Assembly (NCBI GenBank): GCA_965153455.1
Contig: OZ234493.1
Span: forward strand, 26,526,213-26,590,212
Direction: 5' to 3'
Origin: Sphagnum compactum
Taxonomy: Eukaryota; Bryophyta; Sphagnopsida; Sphagnales
DNA: 64,000 nt
A program made the translations under genes and the position numbers. The number at the start of each line of letters is the position of its first letter. Positions within the stretch are counted from its first letter, which is position 1. The notes under the pieces are model-generated. The model was not told the DNA's origin. It was given only the letters and a program-made list of their open reading frames with translations, and searched no databases. Of this stretch, positions 10,261 to 24,860 are shown one piece after another.

Positions 10261-13200
10261 TGCGTTGAAGATGTTGCCAAAGGTCAAGGATAGAGATGTG
10301 ACTTGTTGAATTTCAGATCAAATGGCATCATTTAACAAAGAATTTCCAAGCTACAGTCTATGTTCAGGCCACATCAAGATCTCACCTGTTGGATCTCCTA
10401 CTCCAAGCCGTTTTTGTGCTCAGATTGACTTGGACTAGCAATCTTCACAAACAAGCATGATGACCGCACAAAGCAGAGTTGATGCAACCTTTTAGCCGCA
10501 AGTGAGGAATACATGGGCTACAAATATGGACTCAAGACCTTGAAAATGTGTGTGATGCCCAGTTCATGTGACCTTCTGGTTTAGATCTTTCTTCTATCTT
10601 AGGACAAAAATGCATGTCATATGTGTGTTATTGTAAGGTGGCACCATGCAACTAGTATCAAACTAATAACTTAAACATTGGGTAGGCCTCAAGGCCATCT
10701 TGCAAGAGGCCATGTTGTAGTTAATCAATAGGCTTGATGCTAAAGGCTATCATAATTCGTTGGTCCTAGCTGTTTTGATGTGTGAGAATTTAGGGGCTTC
10801 AAAGGCATTATCCAAAGATTAAGCAACAAAATTGCCTTCATTGTTGTGTTTCTAATGTGTCCATCTTCTATGAATAACAACAACCATGATCAAGTTGAGA
10901 GACACTCTTAATCACATTAAGAGTGTAACTTGGTCCATCACCAAGTAGAATATCGAAATGTCGTGTAATTTCACAAACAATTGACAATACCTTTTTAACC
11001 ACATACTAGGACCCATGTATCCATGTCTTTTGTAGAAGAATGGAGTAAACATTTGATGTCAATTCCTATTCACCATGTAGCTTTTTTTAGCGGGGTGGTT
11101 ATGATTTGGTCTTATCGTTTCTTTGAACTTTGTATGATTACCTATACTTGTAAAATTCTGCAAAACCTGAACTTTGGGACTAATTAGTTTATCTAAATTC
11201 AACCTTTCATAAATGTCAATTATCAACCATGGAAGTCATGTGATAAAGGTAGAACAACTTGTAGTTTGTCATGATTCATTTTTTTAATTGTATGACAAGA
11301 TAGTTCACCATGGTGCCACCTCACCACAATTTTGTATGACCAATATTTTGAAAGCTTATTAGGCCTTTTGGATTTGATTAAACATATTTCATGGTCAAAA
11401 TTAAATACTGCTAAGGTAATTACATGTAGTGTGAGTCATTGAATGGGTGTTGTAATTTCAACTATTTTGATTTTATGGCCAATAGGATTTCAAAAGCCTT
11501 GGAATTAGGTTAGACAACAAATTGTATTGAGATTGACAACATTTAATGCAAACTTAGAAATAACATGAAAATAAACATAACAAAATATCCAAAAGTTTAC
11601 TTCCTCCTATAGTTTGAAAAGTGTCATGTAATGGTGGTGAGAAAAATGAGGAGTCCATTTATCAATTAATATCAAATTATTATGCATTAATTTTCATTGT
11701 GAGTAATTTTTGTTGTTATTTGTTAATAACATTATCTCGGTTAGTGAGAATACATTGATATGATGTGTGATTTGCATGTGGGAAATGAAAATGAACTATA
11801 AAATTAAAATTCTATAGAGCTTAAAAAGACTAAAAGTCATATATCATATTAGTGAAAAATAGTAATGAATGGATTAGCATATACAGATGAAGCTTATAAA
11901 ATATTGTTGTGACACAAAGTGGTAGATTTTATGCGTGATAAAAAGTGCAAAATGGTTATAAAACTAGAACTAGACTTTGTTACCTTCCAAATTGAAAGGG
12001 ATAATCACATTCTTGGAAGCATTTGGAAGTAGTTAAAAAAAAGGAAATCTATGCAATTACATTTACTAAGTTTGGCCTAATTTTTGTATAACATGTCTAA
12101 AAAATGGTATGTTTGACCACACAATTTTTTTGCAATCATATAATACATAAATCCTTATTGGTTTGTAGAATTGCAAATAAGGTATTCCAAGTGATTGAAT
12201 CAAATTCAAATATGTTTCCACCAAAGTCAAATATGGATTGTGAAAGTAAGCAAATGTGGGACATGAATAACAAGGACTCATCCACAATGCCAAATTTGGA
12301 TTGATCCACAAAAGGTGCCACACCAAAGCAATGAAGATTCAACTAGTTTCAATAATGTTAGGAGGATTGAACCTTATATGATTGAAACAAAGATGGAAGT
12401 TCAAGGGATCCTATTGCACATAAATAATACAATGGCCAAGTAAACAAGAGATCTTCCACTTGGTGATGAAACGTGATATTCCTAGACTATATTTATACAC
12501 ATTATGAAAGCACAAATGGCAACCATAGAACCAAATTTGCACAAGTTCACAACGAGAGGAGTTTGAAGGTCATTATGTGACATGAAGATGACATTTGAAG
12601 GTGTAAAAACATCAATACAACATGGGAACCATCAAAATTAACTATGTATAATTTGGCACAACATCATGAAAGTCACAAACATTTTTTACAATTGACCTCA
12701 AGTTCACAACCTCAAGTTTATGCCAACATACAAGATCTTGTAGATTGCTTCATAGATAGATTTGATGATTATAGATGTCAAAGGTGTCTTGTCCCATTGG
12801 ACAAATGACATTGTAGTTGTAGGCGAAACTCCAAATCACATTAGGCACCTACATCAAGACAAGTTTTGTTATTCAAAATCATAGACTCAAATAAACGTAA
12901 ATCATCAAAGTTGCAATGTACACAAAAAATTATCATTATGTTGCAAAATTGGTGCACATATGAATATTTAATTTTCCAACAAAGAATTTTTTTTATTTGC
13001 AAGGCCTTGAAGCATCATTGTAATTACAACAAAAGGATTAAGAAATATTAATTTTAATGAGAATTTTTACATGAAATATTACATACAAAATGACAACCAT
13101 AAAAAACAATCTTCCCCATCAAAAAACTTCAATCTTTTTTTAAGTTGTGGGGTTCAAATTAGATGACTTAAAAAATGGTCATTAGTACATTATGATATGA

Positions 13201-16200
13201 TAATGTTAATAATTATGATATTCTTAGGTTGCAAAAATTTCTTCCATTGAAAATATACTTGAGCTAATTGTCTTTTAATCATTTGAGAAAAATAGGGTGA
13301 ATTTTTGTAATTAATAAAAAATGATAAATTGTTGTAAATTTAAGAGTTTTATAAAAAAATAATAAATTATTAGTGTACATTTACATAAAAGCATGATTGT
13401 AAATCCATTGCATATTCATATTTATAATTTATTTTAGTTTTGAGGCCCAAATCACTTATATGTGATCTAAATATAATAATTCAAAATGAAAGAAATCTTG
13501 TGTGTTACTACTTTTGATACTCTACGTAATTTGAGTTCCCCTAAAATGTGTACATCATAATGTGCATTCACCTTCAAAGCAATGTGAAAGGAGGTTTTGT
13601 ATAAAATAACAATCAATCTTGAGGCCATTCCACATTTTAGGGTGCTAGGAGACAATATAAGAGCACAAGTTCCCAAGCATTGATATTTACACAAAATGGT
13701 TGAAAGACCATTTCTTCTCCTCCTTAAAGACCAAGGATTTTGTTTTCTTTCCACCATTTTTCTTCCTTTTCTTTCCACAATTTCAAATTGAATAAGGGAC
13801 AAATTTTTTTAAACCATAAAATTTGTCTTTTAAAATGAAAAAAAATTCAAAAATATTATGTCTAACAATGAACAACAAATAACAAAGGTGAAAAAAATCC
13901 AAAATCTTGACTACTTGCACATAATTAAAAAGGTGGACTAATTTGATCATATTACTAATGTTAAAATAATTCAGCATTAGCCCCATTGGCTTTAAGGTCT
14001 ATGTATAAATGTTAGCTTACATTGGTTTCATGAGAAATTAACTCTTACATGTGGTTGTAACCAAAGTATAACAACTAACTTCTTTTTTTAACACTAGTCA
14101 TGGTTGTAATACAAGCATTGATGACAAAACTACAAAACGTTTTCAAAGTTTTCTACCATTGGAAGCATGCCAATAGGTACACCTATAGTTAGGTCCAAAT
14201 TAGTTTAACCCAATGTGTTAGGTCGGAAAGTTGTTTCACTAATTAGTAAGGAAGGGGCTTGAATAATATAAGAATTAGTATAAATAGGAGAGGAAGAGTT
14301 TTCAACAAACCCATAGCTTAAAGGGGGAAATCTTACCCCACGATACATTAGAATCAAGGGTGGTTTGGATAAGTAGGGAATGTTGTAACTTGACTAGACA
14401 TATTAACGTTTATGTTATCATGCCCTAAATTGGCTAGGGAATTGGATAAGGGATAGCAAGGTGGGAGGGGGTTTCTAAGATTCTTCTAATAATAGGTTAA
14501 AGGTAGGATAGGTCATGGCTTCTTCATCAAGCTAATTTTTAAAGGGGTCTTCTTTGTTGACCTTTCATGATTGCTTGAAGGGGAGGTGTTGGATTAATCA
14601 TAAAAGTGTGGGAGGGGGTATTGAGATGTGATGGGTGGGCTTTTGTGTGACCTTGGAGCTTGTCACATCATGAACAAATGTAGAAGTACTCACTCACGGG
14701 GAAGCAAACATTTGAGGTGAGCTAGAAAGGAAACTTGAGGTCGAGGTGGAAAAATCATGGAAGGGGGTAAGGGAGGTGGCAACAACAATTCAAAGGACGT
14801 GCTTTCATGAAGAGGTCTACTCAAGGCAAGCGGAAGAAGATTTGGTTTTTAAGAATTTTTGAACTTCTATCTTACCACGAGCTTGACCTTCAGGATGGTT
14901 AAAATGGAACTTTTAAGGTTTCTTTTGATTTCATGAGGTTCACATCATTTAGGGTTTGAAGCATGAGGGGTTTTTTTCTTGAGACATAAATTCTAAAAGT
15001 AGATGGTAGGAAAAATTAGGGCAATGAGTTAGAAAGGTCATCACAAACTTAATGGGTCATGATTTGGCAATAATAATTGTGCGAATTCCCATTTTCCATG
15101 TTTTGTATTGTCTAAACACAAATGGCATGCATTTAAAACACATATGAAATACATAAATATAATTTTAAAAATCATCCATTGTAAATTTTCAAATCATATT
15201 TCTATGACATTTGTGTTTAGATAACACAAATCTATGAAAAAAAATCTCACACAACGACTATTGCCATATTGTGGCCCAAGAAGTTTATGATGGTAATGTA
15301 ATGATTTTGGGACCTTAGAAAAGTAGAATGGGGCTCATTGATGGTTGGGGTTCCAAAAATGATTGTCTAATTAAAAAAGGATTGCAAAGGACAATTTTAG
15401 ATTTTTTCAATGTTTTGTATATTACAACTATGGTGTATTGCTATGTTCCTACGACTAAAATATCAAAAATTAAAAATTAAAAATCCAATAGTTATTGGAT
15501 GTTGTTTAAAAGTCCTTTTGAGTCCTTAACTAATTTATGATTAATTGTCCATATTATGATTTTAAAATAAAGAAATGCATGTAAAAATGCAATTAATTTC
15601 AAAAGAAATTTGCAATTTGTTTTTTTTCCCCTTTATGCAACTACATGTTCATTAAGTCAACTTGATGAAAAATATGAAAATTTCAAGGTCTTAACATTTT
15701 GAAATAAATGGATGTAAAGGAAATTTTTCCTTTTAAACATCATTTGGCAAGCTTATATTCATTAGTTTCAAAAAAATTAGCTATAGGTGCAAGTCACACA
15801 TGCAAGAAATAATCATGTGTAAAAACATGTTTAGTTGATTTTTGAAAGTCATTTTGACATTTTATGTATTATTACGTATAAACCAGAATATTAATGCACA
15901 ATTATGTATGCATATGAAAAATCACCACCACCATACAAATTATTTCATCTTGGACTATTCAATTTTTTTCTCAATTAAATTTGTTCCATGTAAATGTTGT
16001 TTGTAAACAATAGCTCTAAGAAAAAATTGATGTTTTTTTTCCTTTTCTTAAAACCCCAACTATGAATGGACCAAGGAAGGGAACAATATTTTTGTTTTAA
16101 GACTTTATTACTTTTCAAGAAAAATATTGAAACTCAAAAAGTTGAAACAATTAAGGTTACAAACCAATGCACATGTCAAAATTGTATCAAAGTATGACAT

Positions 16201-16790
16201 TAGTAGGGGTTTGGATGTGTGTGTGTGTGCATAGGTTGTTTTAGTTGGTGGTCTTGTTGTCTAGTAAATATAAAAAATGAAAATGTAGGTAGGGGTATAG
16301 GGTTGTGTAGTGATTGTGATGCTTGTTGTTTAGAATGTTGTAGTCAAGTGTGTGGGTAGGCATGTTCTAGCAAGTGTGGACTATCTAAACTTATCATAAT
16401 TGTTGTTTGGTGGTTGATAATTATGTATGTTGAATGTTTTTAATTCAATTTGTCTTGTTTGATTGTTGCCCAAAGAAGGTCAACAAAAGGGGTCAAGAAG
16501 AAGGCATGGAAAGACAAACCATGGGTACATTCAAGTGAACGCCCCCCCACCTCACCCCCTCCATTCCAACCACCTTTTGAATGTTTTCTTTCTTAATTAT
16601 GGAAATCTAATGAGGCAAATAAGGAAACGGGAAAGGGAGAAAAAATTCAACAAGGTATTACTCATACCACCTTCCAAGATGTTTTCTAAGAGATGGAAGG
16701 ATGACCTAGGAATAGGATGTTAGGGGCACATTAATTTTACACTTATGACCTAACACTTCTAGTGTATCAAAAAGCTTAGAATCTCTAGGC
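10261..16790. other. Long AT-rich intergenic stretch, nothing recognised
   Basis: About 6.5 kb with only short open frames and no domain, splice-linked exon or RNA motif that I can support. A purine-rich stretch around 14700-14860 reads for roughly 35 codons without a stop, but it has no recognisable motif. The region probably consists of very old transposon debris. Confidence 0.4.
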
Positions 16791-16799
16791 ATTCCTTTA

Positions 16800-17312
16800 T
16801 AACCTTTGGAATTCAAAGATATATTGTAGACATACACTTGGCACACCCATAGCCATGAAGATCATTAAAAAAAAACCAAAAATGAAGTTTAGATATGGGG
16901 TTTTGACGGTTTGGGGGGGGGGGGGGGGGGGGTGAATGTTTGGTGATGGGCATGTTATAATAGTTTGTGATTTAGAGCTTAAAATGCTTGGGAATTGATT
17001 TATTTCCTTTGGAGTTGAATTTTTTTTCTATAAAGCTCCATTTTGTGCACCAAAGGTTTATAGATTATTTAAAACAAATAAGAAATGAGGAATATATGGG
17101 GTCAAAAAGTAAGTGGGGTTTTGGGGGGTTTTTCCAAACATTTTGTGATTTGGGTAGCTCGTTCTCTTCATCTTTTTTTTCTTAATATTACTTTATTTAT
17201 GGAGTTGAAAACCATATCATAGGCTTGGCACACCAATAACTATGAAGATTGCTCAAAATGGACAAGAAATGAATAAGATATGGGTTATGTTTGGTGATGG
17301 GCATGTTTATTG
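16800..17312 (+). repeat. Direct duplication about 395 bp apart
   Basis: Segments near 16835-16950 and 17222-17312 share CTTGGCACACC, ATGAAGAT, then AAAATG, AGATATGGG and TGTTTGGTGATGGGCATG in the same order. Copy 1 contains a G20 run (16913-16932) exactly where copy 2 reads straight through, so the homopolymer was gained or lost after duplication. Confidence 0.55.
16913..16932 (+). repeat. Poly(G) tract, G20
   Basis: Twenty consecutive G residues in otherwise AT-rich DNA, inside copy 1 of the local duplication. Confidence 0.9.
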
Positions 17313-19050
17313 TAAACCCTTGATTATGCATCAAGAAAAAAACATCCACATGATTTTGATTAGCTATCCTTTGATTTCAACCTAGCAATGTATACCCATT
17401 AGGTTGATTTATAGCATAAAGTTAAAAAATTAGACTAGTAGTTTTGCAATTGGATAAAAAAACATTGCAATAAAACATGAGACATTCCATGTTAATGAAC
17501 ATTAAATTGTCATTCCAATGAAAATAATGGGACAACATTTCACATGACCATGAGGACATGTGTGTATTGTCTTGTCATAAACAATGCACATCCCACTACA
17601 TATGATCAATTAAAATGATTTCATTTAAATTTGTTACAAGTGTAATTAATTAATCTTTAAATATGAAGATGACACATTTTATTCATTTTTTCATTAACAA
17701 TTGAAACAAATGATTTAAAAAATGAAAAATGAAAATATTTTATTCATAAATTCAAATGATTGAATGCATTCAATTAATACTGAACAAACTCATTACATTT
17801 TAATTACCGAAGGACTTCATAGAAGCCTTGAAATTTATTAATAACCTTGTTAATTTTTTTATTAATTAAAAAAATATTTTGAGTTTTATTTGTTAAATAT
17901 TTCAAAATAAAAAATTGTCAAAGCTTTTATGAAGGCCTTGAATTTCATATTTAATTGAAACACCTTCCAAACATTATATGTCAATTCAAGCAATTGTTTT
18001 TTGCAAAGAAACATTAAATTCGATTTGTGAAACATTTTTTTTATTTTCAAAAGAATTTCTTTCAAAATTGTTTTACATTTGTAAATTATATTTGTTTTGA
18101 ATAATCTTGGTAGAACCTTCAAAATCTTGTTTTAATTTGGTTTTTTTCAATTTGAAAAAAAGGAAGTCATGAACATTTAGATTTCAAAAAACAATTCAAA
18201 TAAATCATGATAAATAAGATTGTTGACCATATATATATGAATGTAACTACTTTGAGCGTAACTACTTCATTCCTTTCCCCTACCCATCTACATAGATATG
18301 AAAAGACAAATTAACATGTGACTTTTCATGTCCATGTTATCTATATTAGAATCTACTTTAAAACTAACATAAATAATGACAAACTATTGGGAACAAAGTT
18401 CTTTTCTATGCAAATTTTTGCCAAAGTGAAAAAATAAAAATGGAATATTTTGTTACAATATTCCTTTTTTGGGAAAAAATCACCAAAGTTTGAAAAACAA
18501 ATATTGATTTTTTTTCAGCCAAATTGAACTTTGATAATTGTTTGATAACATTTTTTGAACTATTTAAAAAAATATGTGAATAGGTTTAAAATCATGTTTC
18601 CATTTATAACTAAATCCCTTTTGAGATAGTAGCCCATGATGCAACATCAAAACATTGTGAAGAAAAATCATTGATTGGGAACCATATGAAATCAAAAGAG
18701 GACAAAATTGGGGAGAAGGGATCCATGATTTTGTTGATTTTAGAACCTTGGCGAAGGCATTCCAATTATCATATTAACATTTGGTAGTGTGGTTTGAATC
18801 TCCATATGTCAAATATGTATGGTTGTATAATTTTTGTATATGTCCATATAATATTTGGTGTTTTCCATGTAGTTGTATGATGTCACCATACCTATTTTGG
18901 AAAATACTTATGTATCTATATTTTAAAATCATTTAAAGACTTTATCTATTTAAATTTATCTTATTTTATTTTTGATATATGAAAATTAAAATTAGTATGA
19001 TAATATTTTTCAATTCTATAAGTATTTGTTAATAAATGAAAATTAAAAAG
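17313..19050. other. AT-rich intergenic DNA, no gene seen
   Basis: Strongly AT-rich with frequent A and T runs. No open frame with recognisable content, no repeat of note, no RNA gene. Confidence 0.5.
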
Positions 19051-19052
19051 CC

Positions 19053-20590
19053 ACATGTGTACAAATTGTATACCTCACATGGTTAATAGCACCAATCTTA
19101 GTTCACTTAATCATTCATTTGTTGTTCACCTTTCCAATTGGGAATTCATTATAGCGAATTTCCATGAAATTCATTACAAAATGAATGGGAATGTTGAGTG
19201 AATTGGGCCCATATTTCCTTGTAGTGAAATCGGCCTCTTGGTGTTGAGTGATCGAGATTGAAAGATGGAGTTCGTACATGTGTACAAACCATATATGTAC
19301 TTCATTTGGTCAATAACATTAGTCTTAGTTCATTTAGTCGTTCATGTTTTTTGTTCACCTTTCCAATTGTGAATTAATTGTAGTGAGTTTTCATGAAATT
19401 CATTACAAAATGAATAGAAAATGGAATTGGTACATGTGTACATGTGTACAAATCACGACTTCACTTGGTCAATAAAATTACTCCAAGTTCATTCACATTG
19501 GAAATGTGAAATGATGGTATTGAGTTTCCATGAAATTCATTACGAAATGATAAAAATGTTGACTCAATTGGGGCCATAATTTCTTGTAGTGAAACTAGCC
19601 TCCTCACATTGAGTGATAGAGATTGAAAGATGGAATCAATACACATGTACAAACCATGTACCTCACTTGGTCAACAACACTAGTCCTAGTTCACTCAATC
19701 GTCTTATGTTGTGTCCTCTTTTCAATTGTGAATTTGTGTCCATGAAATTTGTTATAAAATGAGTGAAATGTTGAGTGAATTGGGCCCATATTTCCTTATA
19801 GTGAAACTAGCCTATGCCTAGCCATGGAAATTGAAAGATGAAATTGAAATATGTGTACAAACCACGTACCCCACTTGCTCAATAACATGAATCGTAGTTC
19901 ATTCAACCATTCACTTTTTGTTACCATTTCTAGTTGTGAATTCGTTGTAGTGAATTTCATTCCATGAAATTCAGTGCAAAATGAAATAAATGTTGAGCAA
20001 ATTAGGACCACATCTCCTTGTAGTGAAATTGGCCTGTTGGTGTTAAGAAATGGAGATTGAAACATGGAATCGGTACATGTGTACAAACCATGTACCTCAT
20101 GGTCAATAGCACTGGTCCTAGTTCACTCAATCATTCCGGTGCTGTGTCCTATTTTCAATAGTGAATTCATTGCAGTGAATGTCCATGAAATTTGTTTGAA
20201 AAAAAGTGAAATGTTGAGTGAATTGGGTCCATATTTCCTTGCAGTGAAACTAGCTTGTACTACACCATGGACATTGAAAGATGGAATCGGTACATGTGTT
20301 CAAACCATGTGCCTCACTTGGTCAATAGCACTGGTCATAGTTCACTCAATCATTCACTTGTTCACATTTCCAATTGTGAATTCATTGTAGTGAAATTCAT
20401 CACAAAATGAGTGAAATGTTGACTGAATTGGCCCCCCTATGTCTTTGAAGTGAAACTGGCTTCCTGGTGCTCAGAGATGGAGATTGAAAGATAGAATTAG
20501 TATAAGGTGACAATTTCTTGTAGTGAAACTGACCTCCTGGCTTTGAGCAATAGAGATTGAAAGATGGAATCGGTATAAGGTGATAAAGTG
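19053..20590 (+). repeat. Satellite array, about seven 164-226-bp units
   Basis: The marker ACATGTGTACAAACC, or a variant, recurs at about 19053, 19276, 19440, 19641, 19849, 20075 and 20292. A truncated unit follows to about 20590. Each fuller unit contains, in order, the marker, a TTCACTCAATCATTC-like segment, TTTCCAATTGTGAATTC, the near-palindrome GTAGTGAATTTCCATGAAAT..., GAGTGAATTGGGCCCATAT, and a GAGATTGAAAGATGGAAT segment. Units differ by substitutions and internal deletions (the 164-bp unit is the shortest), so this is an old, non-homogenised tandem array. No coding capacity. Confidence 0.85.
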
Positions 20591-20599
20591 GATAGATTT

Positions 20600-23500
20600 A
20601 TGACCTGACTGGCGGAGTGCTGTTTGCAACAAATTTCGAGGCAAAGTGAGGACAAAATTGTTGGTCAAAATAGTACCTTTGCTATAATTCAGAAGCCTGG
20701 CTGGGTTTTGTGCAGAGTAAATGAGGTGGAAATCACTCTGCCTTCATGAAAGCAGCATCAAGGGATAGAAGACAACTTTTAGTTTAGTTTTAGGAGACAG
20801 TTGATTTTCACATAGGAGGAGAGTGTCCAATGCCATTGTCACAAGGTTCCACGACTCTTGCAATTTGGAACCGACCAGATTCTCCTGCAACTCCATGGAC
20901 TTTTACACTTTTCTGCTAGAGTCAGAAGTTAGTGAACCCCTGTTGGGTTTTTCACTTTTTTTCTGCTTTATGATGATGTCATCCAAAGGTTTGTCGATGA
21001 TGTCTAAGACAGTAACTTCAAGCATATTTGAGTAAAGTGGTCTGAGAATATAAGCTCAATCTGGATGAGGCCCCAGCTCATAGATAACAGCAAAGTTTGC
21101 AATACAGTACAGTACATACCCTGGCGCCTGCTCTCATACTCTTAGATCAGTTGTCACCTTGAAGGTTGCCCTCAAGATGCACCATGTGCTTGGATGATGG
21201 GCTCCAGAATGTCCGGATTCTAAGCTCAGGAAGCAGGGTGAGACGAGGGTATGTGTCAACTTGATCATAATTCATAGCACTCCACAATGCACATGAACCA
21301 TGTGATAATATGATGGGCTCCAGGAGGTAGGTTCTCAACTCCTGGCAGGCACAGTTGTGGAGTGTGACCCATTCTTAGATTAACCTGCTACTACTAGATA
21401 CAAAAATGTGCAATGTTCTTATGGTCCTTTATGCCAGGCCAGGAGCTTTTTCTCCAGGGGGAGATTCATTCATGATTTTGTTGCTGTTTCAAGTTTGGCC
21501 ACTTGTTCTTCCTTTGACAATTTTATGAAAGCTGTGGCTTGCAAAGTGCTTCACCAGCTCATATCTTCGGGTAACAAGTGTCGGATGCAGCATGCTAGAA
21601 AATTTGCAAATAATTGTCCTTCTTTTGAACAGAAAACTGTTCATGATATCAAAATTAGTTGCAACTGTAGTGTGGCAACCCCCCCCCCCCCCCCCCCCCC
21701 CCCCCGCCCAATCCAATTTACAATGCCATAATGGGGAAAAAAAACCATCTTCATCAACATTACCTTAGAAGATTTCAGAATTTTATGGTATAATTTCTTC
21801 TTTTTTTCCCTTAGGAATTCAGACTATTATGCTTGAACTTCAAGATTTTACACTAGGACTTGGTTCAGAGACCACTTCAGATAATGTCTCTTTTTTCCAA
21901 AGCTGTCAGATTGTCCAAAATCAATGTGTTGCTTATAAATATGTCATATGTTCAAGAAAATTGTGATTTGGGCAAAAGTGAAAAATTGCACATGTGCAAT
22001 TTGGCTCAGTCAATCACATTTCATCTACATGCTTGTAACAATTCTGTCTACAAAATGTAGAAAAAGACAATCAGAGCTTGTGGATGCTTGAATTGCCTAG
22101 GGATCAATTGCCACAGTTGTCAACCATTTTCAAGAGCTTGGCCAGTCTAGAATCGAGATGTGGCAGAGGGACTGTACAATGTATATATGTTTCAATGTTA
22201 AAATTAAAATCTACATTTAAGTTTAGTAAACACACCCAACATTTGTTGGCTCTGCCCAGAGGGAACAGACTTCACATTCATGTAAGATTTGGGAATCAAA
22301 ATTTGGCATGAATTTGTCTCTTTGGAGACATGTGGTAAAAAATTGGCTTGATCAGAGGAACCAATTTGTGAATGACAGCTAAAGACCTAGTTGTACTCTC
22401 TAGGCTAAATTAGCTAACCAAGTCATGATATGTTGGTACTGGGAGTGTAGGAGGGAAGGACCCAGACTTTATTTGCTCCCACATTTTGACAAATGTTCAC
22501 CAAGTGTTAACTGTGAGTTCATTTTTTTGGGAACTGTATGCAACATTTCCTATATTACGTGTTGCTGGTTTGAACTCACCAGAAGAGGCAAAGCTATTAA
22601 GCTGTTAGCTGCTTGTTTGAATCTGCCCTTTATGTGATGAGCTGCTTTGTCACTCTTGAAACCATGGATTCCTACATGGACAGCCAAGGTGCACCACCTT
22701 GATGTGGTACAGCTCTTGCAGACTGGGCAAAGATCAAAGGGATCAGGGGTTGCAGATTGTCACAGGCTTGGAAACAACACGGGACACAGGACAATGCAAT
22801 TGCATAAGCAACCTGAACACCTGCCAATTCCATTGGTTCTCTACAAAAATAATTGGGCTCCTTGTCCGTTTTTTGTATTAGAGAGCATCCCATGGGCAAG
22901 CCCCAGATGTACACACCTGCCAGAATCTACCCTCAGTGGCCTGCTCTTTAGTGTTAAAGTCAGTGGACCACAAAAGAAAACATAGGGGGGCGCATTGGGG
23001 AGCACAGCAAAATCAGCTGCCTGCAAAATGAACCCCTATTAATGAACCTTCTTTTCTCTCTCAAATGAGCTTCATCTTTGGACCATCCTAACATTTTGAA
23101 AGCATTTCATCTCCAAGAAATTGTTGTCTGAAAAAATCTAGCACTTTTCATAAGACACTAAATAACCCCTAATGAGCTTTGTTCAACCCATTTTTGAGCT
23201 AGTTTTTTTTTTTTGTGCTTAACATGGTTGTGCAATGCGACCTGTGTGATTTATGTAAAATTGCATTGTGTGGTTCTACTTGTTTTGCATGTTTTGCAAA
23301 GGTTTTTTTCAAATTTATTTGTTCCATAGTCCCACGCAGATTTCAAACCCAACACCTTGCAATAGACATTGCAGATACCAACCAACAACATAGATTTCAG
23401 CTTTGAACAATGACAAGATTATTTTTTATTTAACATCAAAGCAAGGTCAAACTTTTCAAACCTTGCAATGGACCTGCACAGAGCTGAGCACTGTAGCCAC

Positions 23501-24820
23501 TTTGAGCTCATTAGGGGGGTGTTTAGCATCTTCCACACTTTACTCATGCCTCCAAGTTCCAACAGCAATTATCAGTTTGTTGTGGACAAATTAGATGCCA
23601 TACAATAGACAAAAGCAATGTGGTAGCAACGTGGGTAGTGGACATGGTTAGGAACAACATCAAGTACTTAATGTACCTAGATGGTGATGGATCAATGGGG
23701 ACTCCAGTCTCTGGCATCCTTACACCTATGGTAGCTATCGGTATCAACAAACATCAAGTGTTCTTCCTTTAGAAATCTGCCAAAGCAATCCTGCAGCCTT
23801 CCAGCAGATTGATTGATGGGTAGAATGTTAACATTTGGAGTGCATCATCCAATGACACCTGGTTGCTCTGCTGAAGGGGGAAGGCTTGGATCTGCCAAAT
23901 TCCTCTCCAGAAAAAGGTCACTTGGGAAAGGAATAGGGAAATGACGAGGTACAAATTTGTCAGTATAGCTGCTGAATTGGGAGGAATGGGTCAATATATT
24001 CCACTATAGTACTACTACATGTCATTCTTGTTTCACAGTATCTCCCTGTTTCATATATGCCCTGACCACTGGAGTCTCTGTATTCTGGGGAATAGCCTCA
24101 TGCATAATATAGGAGACAGGATTACAGTGTGTAGTACCTCAGATATCCTAAAGCCACAGCACTGTGATATTATGATGCTCATGCTTTTATGGGGCCCAAC
24201 TCTGTATGTGAGACATTTAACCTGTGGAGTACTTCTGAAACATCAACGTGGGTCCATAACAAGAGCCAGCATTTCAGATCAAGAGGACACACCAAAAGAG
24301 GAGGAACTCGCTAAAATGCTTGAAGACTGCTCCCAGGATAGAGCCAATGGGTTCTTGGCCATGTTTGCAGGCTACCCCTGACCTTCACTGGGAAAAGGTG
24401 CTATAAGGTTATCACCAAGGAAAAGAGCATATAGAAAAGTCATCTTGGGAAATGGACACTGCTGCTGCAGCTGAGAGAGGTCAGGAGGAGATTGTTGTCA
24501 TTATGCAACAAGTATGCTTTTTTCTGGCTTGGGGGACTCTATAACACATGGATGAGGGCTACACGCAGGATTTGGACAATGGGGGGAGCGTGGGTGTCTT
24601 GACCATTTGCAATGGGTCCCTCCCTCCCTGCGCACCTAGAAAGTGGAGACACAAAAGTCTGTGTGGTTTTATTTTCCTGATCCCTCGAATCTGGGGGCAG
24701 TATGAGGTGCCCAATCCGGCAAAAAGCATTTCATCTTCCATTACAGGACGAGAGATTCGACCATCTGCAAATTGGACTCTACACAGCTGTGTTGCTGCCT
24801 CCACTATTCAGCCTTGCACA
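20600..24820. other. Intergenic DNA of higher GC, no gene recognised
   Basis: Base composition is more balanced than in the neighbouring AT-rich blocks. There are many 60-120-codon frames on both strands, the longest being 24019-24381, but none shows a motif I recognise or is linked to another by convincing splice sites. It could contain introns or untranslated parts of an unrecognised gene, but I cannot support an exon. Confidence 0.4.
21679..21705 (+). repeat. Poly(C) tract, C27
   Basis: Twenty-seven consecutive C residues, the longest homopolymer in the window. Confidence 0.9.
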
Positions 24821-24828
24821 CAAACAAG

Positions 24829-24860
24829 GCCCAGGTTTAGGGTTTAGGGTAAACCTGGGC
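24829..24860. repeat. Hairpin with telomere-repeat loop
   Basis: GCCCAGGTTTA (24829-24839) pairs perfectly with TAAACCTGGGC (24850-24860). The ten-base loop and adjoining stem bases read TTTAGGGTTTAGGG, two plant-type telomere units. Confidence 0.7.

Noticed and set aside
14700-14870. Purine-rich stretch with a short open reading
   Set aside because: Only about 35 codons without stops, no motif, and no second block in a consistent frame.
19053-20590. Repeats resembling a CRISPR array
   Set aside because: Units are ~200 bp, diverged and contiguous, without short identical repeats separated by unique spacers; it is a eukaryotic satellite.
24019-24381. 120-codon open frame, plus strand
   Set aside because: No motif or exon context; its length is within what 64 kb of random sequence can give.
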